Part shown: positions 8,091 through 15,000 of the stretch, in pieces
How the letters are laid out: each line of letters opens with the position of its first letter
Position numbering within the stretch: position 1 is the stretch's first letter
From: Neocallimastix lanati (nom. inval.)
Taxonomy: Eukaryota > Neocallimastigomycota > Neocallimastigomycetes > Neocallimastigales > Neocallimastigaceae
Length of the DNA: 15,000 nucleotides
Direction of reading: 5' to 3'
NCBI GenBank assembly: GCA_016946835.1
Contig: JACVTC010000086.1
Span: 230,001 to 245,000, forward strand
Made by a program: the position numbers and the translations under genes
The notes under the pieces: generated by a model
What the model was told of the DNA's origin: nothing
The model's database searches: none
What the model saw: the letters and a program-made list of their open reading frames with translations, nothing else

Positions 8091-8346
8091 TTATTTATAT
8101 ATGGTGTTTTTTGTGATACATTTTTTTTTAAATAAAAAATATAAAATTTAATTATTTATTATTTATTTGTTATATATTTATTTGTTATTTATTTATTATT
8201 ATTTATTATTTATTATTGCATATTTATTATTTATTATTTATTATTTATTATTAAATATTATTGTGTTATTTATTATATATGGATTTTTTTGTGATACATT
8301 TTTTTAAATAAAAAATATACAATTTAATTATTTATTATTTATTTAT
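8091..8346. repeat. Direct repeat pair of about 75 bases, 178 bases apart
   Basis: A segment containing GTGATACATTTTT and AATAAAAAATATA occurs at about 8091-8166 and again at about 8269-8346, with a few mismatches and T-tract length differences; GTGATACAT starts at 8113 and 8291. The copies are separated by TTATTAT-type repeats, so the unit appears to be a local tandem duplication. Confidence 0.75.
8191..8253. repeat. 7-mer repeat in inverted orientation (ATTATTT)
   Basis: Runs of TTATTAT units, interrupted by GCATA near 8218-8222. This is the complement of the AAATAAT unit that makes up the 1519-2550 field, so the same simple motif has expanded at two sites on opposite strands. Confidence 0.8.
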
Positions 8347-8611
8347 TTATTATTCAATTATTTATTATTTATTATTCAATTTTGTTTATTATGAACTTTA
8401 TGTGAATAACTATTTTTATATGTAAATTTCAATTTTTTTATATTTAATTTTATTAATTAATAGAAATATAATGAATTTCTAATTCTCATGGATTTAATTA
8501 TATATAATAATATATTATAATATATAATAATATATAATAATATATTATGACTATTTGTAAATATTCTTTTAGAAAAATCATATTTTTTTTTTAGTGCTAT
8601 TTAAAAAATAT

Positions 8612-8631
8612 GTACAGATACTGTACTTCTT

Positions 8632-8686
<55 letters not shown>
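8612..8686. other. Short hairpin followed by a 53-base poly-T tract
   Basis: GTACAG (8612-8617) and CTGTAC (8621-8626) form a perfect 6-bp stem with loop ATA. After TTCTTCC an uninterrupted T run covers 8634-8686. A stem followed by T residues resembles a transcription end signal, but no small RNA gene was recognised upstream and T tracts are common here. Confidence 0.5.
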
Positions 8687-8691
<5 letters not shown>

Positions 8692-10288
8692 TATTATTTT
8701 TTAAATTAGTCCATAACAAAATTGTATAAAGAATTGATATTAATATTTTTTATATATATAATAAAATCTAATAATAGATGGAATAAAAATTATTAAATTA
8801 ATTCAATTAAATAATTAGAAATTATTTAAAATTTAATGTTTTGAAAGCATCTTTATGCTATATGAAAATGCAAAACAAAAATTAAAACAATTTTGTATAT
8901 TAAGACATAATAAACATTATTTTATTTACAATAATATACCATAAAAATTTGCTTTTTTCTTTTTTTTATTTATTTATTTATTTATTTTTTTTTTTCAATT
9001 TATAGATTTAGTTTTTTGCTTTATTTTTCTTAATTAAATTAACTCACTACAACAGGGGAATAAAGAGCTAATAGATTATATAATAATAAAATATTAATCT
9101 TGTTTACTTTTAATTCTATTATTTTATATAATAAAACAAATTTATATCAAAAAATTTTAAGTTTATATTATTATAAAAACAGGCAAAAATATATATTTGT
9201 TTAAGAAATTTTAATAAAATAAATAATTTCAAAACAAATATCTTTATTAGATATGGAAATCTGAAAAAAGGGTAATTTATTTTATTTTAATTAACTAAAT
9301 TTTATTTTATTTTATTTATTAATTTTAACTTTTTTTTTTTAATATTCAGTTTTTAATTTAGTAAAAATGAATAGTATCATTAATAAAATTAATTGATTTT
9401 ATTACTATATATAAAAATTGTGTTAATTATAATATTTTTTAATAAATAATTATTTTTTTACAAACTTAAATTATAAATAAATTCTAATATATATTTTATT
9501 ATATGTTTCTTATCAAATATATTATTAATATAATGTTAAATATTTCAAATTTCGGTAAACAGTTAAAATGAATAATATTAAAACATAGAGTAATAGTATT
9601 TATTAATTATTCATTTGATAAAAGTTGTTAAAAAAAAAATAAAGGCAAAAATATAAATTTTAAAAAAAAAAGAAATGGAAATAAATATCATTTTTTTTCC
9701 ATTTTTTTCCTTAAAAAAGCAATATTTTTAATATATATTGTATAAAAAAAAAAAACTTATAAATAATGTTAAACAAATTAGAAAATTAGAATTCAATAAT
9801 AAAATAGAATTCAATTAGATTATTTATTAAATAAATGAGATAAATAATTTATTTTATTACTGTAGAATATAAAACAAATAATTTATATTAGAATTTATTT
9901 TTTTAAAAAGAAATTCAATGGTTTTTTTTTATCAATATTAATAAGAGTTTATTAATTTAGAAAATTGTATATATGTAAATCGTATATTTAAATTCAAAAT
10001 AGTTAAATATCAATGTTATTTTAAAATTATCAAATTCTTGAAGTTGATAATTTATTTAAAAGTAATATTAAAAATAATCATATTTATGTTAATAAGTATA
10101 TAGAGTAAAGATATTTCTTTTGAAAAAGAAATAAACATATTTTGGTTTAAATTAATTTTAATCAATATTTATTTGAAAGATATTAAAAATATATTTTATA
10201 CATTATAAACCATTGATATCATAACACAAAGAATATTAATGTGTATTTATAAATTAAAACTAGAAATAAAAAAAATAAAATAAAATTC

Positions 10289-10322
10289 AAAAAAAAAAAA
10301 AAAAAAAACAAAGAAAAAAATT

Positions 10323-10355
<33 letters not shown>
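10289..10355. repeat. Poly-A tracts (about 20 and 32 bases)
   Basis: Two A runs (10289-10308 and 10324-10355) are separated by a short CAAAGA...TTC spacer. They lie about 450 bases upstream of the large gene and may be part of a nucleosome-poor promoter stretch. Confidence 0.85.
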
Positions 10356-10358
<3 letters not shown>

Positions 10359-10809
10359 ATGATAAAATAAAAAAACAAAAAATAAAGCAATTTTTTAAAA
10401 AAATATATAAAATATAAAAAACAAAAAAATAGCAATAATAATAATAATAATAAAAGAATATATAAATATATTTAAAAGTATTTTTAATTTTTGATAAATT
10501 AGTTTTATTAAATTATTATTTTAATAAAATTTTTTTAATTTTCAATTTTCTTTTTAAAAATATTTATTGTTAAATATAGAAAATTTTAATTATTTAAATA
10601 ATATAATAGTTTTTTTTTAAAAAAAAATTAAATTTTAAAATTTATTATAAAATATTAATATAGTAATAAAAACAAAAATTTATAAAAAAAATATAAAATT
10701 ATACGAAATATTTATATATTAACTATAATTTCATATTTTTTTACTAATCTATAGCAGAGGTATATTTTTTTAAATCATTAATTATAATATATGATAAAGA
10801 AAATTCAAT

Positions 10810-13800
10810 ATGAATTCTTTAAATTCAACAAAATCAAATGAAAAAGAGGAAGTATTGAATAATAATATTAATACCAATGAAAGTTCTAATCAAATATTAA
10901 ATACAAAGAAAAGTTTTAGAAAATTTCAAACCAAAGATAAATTAATACCATTATTGATATTTACATTAAAGAAGCCTTTCCGAATAAATCATAGAAAAAA
11001 ATTAAATAAGCATGGTAATACTACAGTTACACAATTACAAACGCAAATCACAAGTGGTATTGATCTTCCTACAAGTCATATAATTGTAAATGATAGTTCG
11101 GAACTATTTTTACCTCGTAATATTTCTAATTTTCAATCAAATTCTAATAATTTCATTGTTAACTTACAATCAGAAGTTAATACTAATGAAAATAAAAAAA
11201 TTAAACCAAAAATATCTTTAGAACTTAGAAAGAAAAAAAGAAATAAAAAAGAACACAAAAAATTCAAAAAAATAAGTTTAATTTATAAAAAGTTAAATGT
11301 TAAAAGGATATTTAAAAGGAAGAAGCCTGAAGTTTATTCTTCATTTGATATCACTGATAAGTCAATACAAATTTATCCTATTAATGATAAAAAAAATGAA
11401 AGTTTGAAAGTAGAAATAACAGACAATACTTCTACTAATAATGAAAATATAAAACTTGGAAAGGAATCAAATGTTATAGTGAAATTAAATGATAATGACT
11501 ATCAATCAAGTACAATATCAAATATTAAAACTAATAAATATACATTACAAGATAAATCAAATGTTAAATCTGCAGAAGAGATTAGTGTACCGTATGCTGT
11601 AGTTGGCTCATACCATACAGTGAATGAAATGGAAAATTTTAATGATGGATCTTCCAATAATAATCATAATGAGATTCAATCATCGTGCATCAATGATGAT
11701 AAGAATAAAATATTTTCTTTTAGTAATATTAGTGGTGTACCGTTAGTTTCTGGTTTAGAACCAACAGAATCAATACAGAATCATAAAAATGATTCACAAC
11801 AAAACCTACGGACGAATGATAATGAATTGGTTAAATTTGATTTAATCATTGACGAAAATGATGTAAATAATAATATGGCGAATGATCTTAAAAAGGAAAA
11901 AGAAAATGCTAATCAAGTAAATCTTAATTTTGATCAATCGTTAAAAATTCCACAACCTTCTTTTATCATAAAAACATCCACCCCTCAAATTCTTCAAGAA
12001 ATAACACCTAATAATATAACTATTGATAATAAAGATGCGTATCATTATAATCAAGAGATTACTAATAATAGAAAACAAGATTCATTATTAATAGAAAATC
12101 AGCATAATCCAATGGTGTCATCAGCTTCAGATGAATATATGGAAGGTGAAATTAAAATGTATTGTGGATTGCCTGACAAATCATTAGATTCATGTCAAGC
12201 TATTATTGAAAAGGTTTCACAATATTTTTCTGATAATATAGCATGTTTTTGGAGTATATTCCCGTTGAATGAACCTCATCAAAGAATGGGTAATTGGAAA
12301 TTAGGTGAATTTTTAGATAGATGGTTTAGATCAAATTATGAGGGTTGTGTAAGGGAAATATCAGCGATGATAAGTACACCCGATCAATTTTTAATTGAAA
12401 GATTAATAAAATTTCAATTGAAATCTTGTTCATGGACAGCACACAACAATTATCTTCAATACACCCTTATTCGTTTGTGTATGGAGAAGGAAGATACCCA
12501 GCATATTAATCTTTTATTACGGTATTTCATTGTACCACCACATCTTTGGAGTAGAGTTTCTTATTTTATTGCAGAATTATTAGATTTTGCCTCTGGAATA
12601 TATCCAGATTATGATATCATTGTAAGTGAGTTAACAGATTCTTATGATTTAGTTCATCGTATGAATCCGGTACAGCTCTGTCTCACAGCTATTTATATGG
12701 GAACTACCATAGTACCAAAACGTAAGAGACCTTCTATTTATAGAAATACAATAAATGATGATCTTTATGATCATGACTATATTTTACTTGAGTTAATGGT
12801 ATGTTTAGTCATTGAAAATTGTATGAAGAAGTTTTGTCAAACTGAAATGATTAGATATTTAATGAATCATTATGCTCCCATTCTAACAAGTATTATTGAT
12901 AGTCAAATGAATAGTTATACTCTTGGATTATTTTCACTAAATAACGAATATAGTACTAATTATACAAATAAGAATGCTTTAAAATATAATTCTAATTTAA
13001 ATAATAATAATAACGATAATAATGATAAAGATGTCATTGATAATAATAATAATAATAATAATAATATCAACAATAACAATAATAACAACAACAACAACAA
13101 TAATAATATCATTAATTATTCAAATAAATTCGGTAATTTATATAATATTAATCCTAATAATAATTATTCATATATTAATCATCTCTTCAAGTATAATGTT
13201 TCTGATGATGTGAATTCATATTCTACACATCCATCATCATTTTCTAATGAACAAATGGAAAAAGAATTCAATTATGAAATAATGCCATGTCCTCCATATT
13301 ATGAATATTCGCAATCTATATCTACTACATCGTTAACAAAGACAGCAACTCAAAAAGATAGTAATAAGAAATATACTGAAGATGTGGAAATCATTTCGGC
13401 CTCAGAAGATCTAAATATTCCAAATGAATTTTATCAAAGAATAAAGCCACTTCCATTACAAGAAATGAATCCAAATAATTATACAAGCTTTAGTAAGAGT
13501 AATCTCCTAGAAATGGAAAAAGATCCATTGGAAATATTAAAGGAAGAAGGAATGAATTCAACTAATCCTCAGGACAATATTATTATTACTTCAGCGTCAG
13601 CTACCATGGAAAGAGTATTGAATGATGATGTAATAGAAGAAATAAATATAAATGATAAATTAAAGAAAAATATGAAAGGTAATACTATCAATACAAATTG
13701 TCAAAATGATGTTAATGACTATAAAACAAAAGCTAAAAATAAAGCTATTGATAATTCTTATCTTCTCTCTAATACAATAAACACTACAAACAATAAAGAA

Positions 13801-14641
13801 GAGAATTCAAAACTTGCATGTGAAGAATATCGTCATGAATTAATTGAATTAGATATATTAACTCAATTAGATTCTAAGGAAAGTAATCATAAATTATCCA
13901 TAATAAATGATCATAGTACTAATAATAATAGTAATAGTATATCTAAAACATCTATTAAAATGATACCAAGCCAATCTTTAATAAAAGATAAAAAGGAATA
14001 TAATCGATTGGAGGCAATTAGCCCATCCTCAGATCCCAACATCCATTATAAGAATTTTGATAAATTAGATTCAGAATTTAACACCTTAAATAATAAAGCA
14101 TTACAAAATTCAATTGAAAATGCTTTATTAAAAAATGATACTAAAGAAGGAAAAAATGTTAAAGGAAAAGAACTAAAAAATAAAGAAAATATAAATAATA
14201 ATGATGATTATAATGAAAGATATTCCTTTAATATCAGAGATAGTCAATCTATTACAAGTAAACATAGCCAATTGAAAAGTAGTACTAAATCTATTAGTAC
14301 TATCAATAGCTTAAATCTTCTATCAGAGAGTTATTATTCAAGATATACCTTATCTAAAATTGATTCTATGGATTCTATAAATCATTATCTATATGGAAGT
14401 TATGATTCCGGAAAACTCTATGAAGATATGGAAGAAAGTAATAATGAAAGTGACTATAATAGAAAAATAAATTACACAGATCTTGATATAAGACGTAATT
14501 CAAGTGAAGGACTCTCCGCTTTTGACATATCTAATCATTGTCCTAGTTTTTACTCTTATAACATAAGAAAAGGTAAAGCACCATTTTTATCAACAATTTC
14601 TATGTCATCATTATCATCTTCTTTTTATGATGATGATTTTG

Positions 14642-14709
<68 letters not shown>

Positions 14710-15000
14710 GATGATGACACTGAAAATCAAAGTTATTCCTTTATATCAATTCTTTCCTCTAAACCATCTCTTTCCAAAAAATCTTATAAAGATTCAAATA
14801 ATAGTAAAGTAGTTTTCCATGAAATACCGTCTACTTCAGATGCTCCAAAATCTCAAAGAGAATTAATTGATTCTGCTTTTGATGTAAATGGCATAAACAA
14901 TAATACTTCCTCCTTTATAAAAGTTTCTCAAACTCAAGATCCTAGTCATTTAATTATTAATGATTCTAAAAATCAATTTTATTCAAATGATTTTCCAAAA
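10810..15000 (+). CDS. Large Asn/Ser/Lys-rich protein of unknown function, C-terminus beyond window
   Basis: A single open frame of 1,397 codons runs from the ATG at 10810 to the window end with no intron. It is preceded in frame by TAA at 10795-10797, so this is the first possible start. I do not recognise the protein. Most of it is low-complexity and probably disordered, rich in Asn, Ser, Lys, Asp and Glu. Residues 140-173 form a basic cluster (RKKKRNKKEHKKFKK and following) that could be a nuclear localisation or nucleic-acid/membrane-binding signal. Residues about 450-710 differ: they are rich in hydrophobic, aromatic and Cys residues and read as a folded, mostly helical domain (for example NWKLGEFLDRWFRSNYEG and LLLRYFIVPPHLWSRV). 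Asn runs follow at about 731-770 and 1279-1300. RRNSS at 1228-1232 fits a basophilic kinase site. No signal peptide or membrane segment is evident. A signalling scaffold or regulator is possible but only inferred; a catalytic domain could lie past the window end. Confidence 0.85.
13000..13107 (+). repeat. Asn-rich codon repeat (AAT/AAC) in the large gene
   Basis: Runs of AAT with interspersed AAC, GAT and ATC codons encode a stretch of mostly Asn just after the folded core. The AAT/AAC mixture shows that the Asn run is partly stabilised at the DNA level, unlike the later pure AAT run. Confidence 0.9.
14644..14709 (+). repeat. (AAT)n microsatellite encoding 22 consecutive Asn
   Basis: Twenty-one AAT codons and a final AAC sit between acidic stretches (DDDFD before, DDD after). 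It is an almost pure trinucleotide repeat and so is likely to vary in length between strains. Confidence 0.95.

Larger units (their letters stand above)
7260..10809. other. Non-coding AT-rich intergenic region
   Basis: About 3.5 kb between two plus-strand genes. It begins with the 3' UTR of the LRR-hevein gene; AATAAA-type polyadenylation signals occur (for example near 7394) but cannot be told from background. It holds two small hairpins (8010-8029 and 8612-8626), a direct repeat pair (8091-8346), an inverted-orientation 7-mer patch, and long poly-T and poly-A runs. No open frame with protein-like composition and no tRNA or rRNA was seen. Confidence 0.6.

Noticed and set aside
13022-13213. 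Ile-rich frame at 13022-13213, and a similar one at 14627-14812
   Set aside because: They are out-of-frame readings of the AAT runs inside the large coding frame (ATA/ATT gives Ile).

Overview
The window looks like nuclear DNA of an anaerobic gut fungus (Neocallimastigomycota; Piromyces, Neocallimastix or a relative). The reasons are intergenic DNA that is almost pure A/T with poly-A and poly-T runs of up to about 50 bases, short AT-rich GT-AG introns, Asn-rich proteins encoded by AAT runs, and a secreted protein carrying tandem hevein-type (CBM18) chitin-binding domains on Thr/Ser/Lys-rich linkers. The organism is an inference from style and gene content; no taxonomic marker gene is present. 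A Dictyostelium-like amoeba shares the base composition but fits the CBM18 array less well.

Layout. Bases 1-232 (minus strand) are the first exon, cut by the window edge, of a protein whose end resembles the start of the UNC119/PDE6-delta lipid-binding fold. Bases 233-1518 are AT-rich non-coding DNA with a 46-base poly-A run. Bases 1519-2550 are a low-complexity field built mainly on the 7-mer AAATAAT. It is interrupted at about 1594-1967 by a unique, about one-third GC island that holds an open frame resembling a small helix-turn-helix protein. Bases 2551-4488 hold nothing I can call.

Bases 4489-7259 (plus strand) hold the best-defined gene. It is a nine-exon gene that I reassembled from GT-AG junctions into one in-frame 527-residue product: signal peptide, a Cys-containing N-terminal cap, about six leucine-rich repeats encoded mostly one repeat per exon, and four hevein-type domains in a single last exon. 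Every intron is in phase 2. Bases 7260-10809 are non-coding, with two small hairpins, a direct repeat pair and long homopolymers. From 10810 to the window end runs a single open frame of at least 1,397 codons. It encodes a huge, mostly disordered Asn/Ser/Lys-rich protein with a basic N-terminal segment and one folded-looking core at residues 450-710 that I do not recognise.

The genes show no sign of acting as one pathway. The LRR-hevein protein is predicted to be secreted and to bind chitin or another GlcNAc polymer, the UNC119-like protein would be a cytosolic lipid-cargo chaperone, and the large protein is of unknown function. The most unusual items are the LRR-hevein fusion with its exon-per-repeat, phase-2 structure, the non-repetitive island embedded in the 7-mer field, and the unrecognised core of the large protein.
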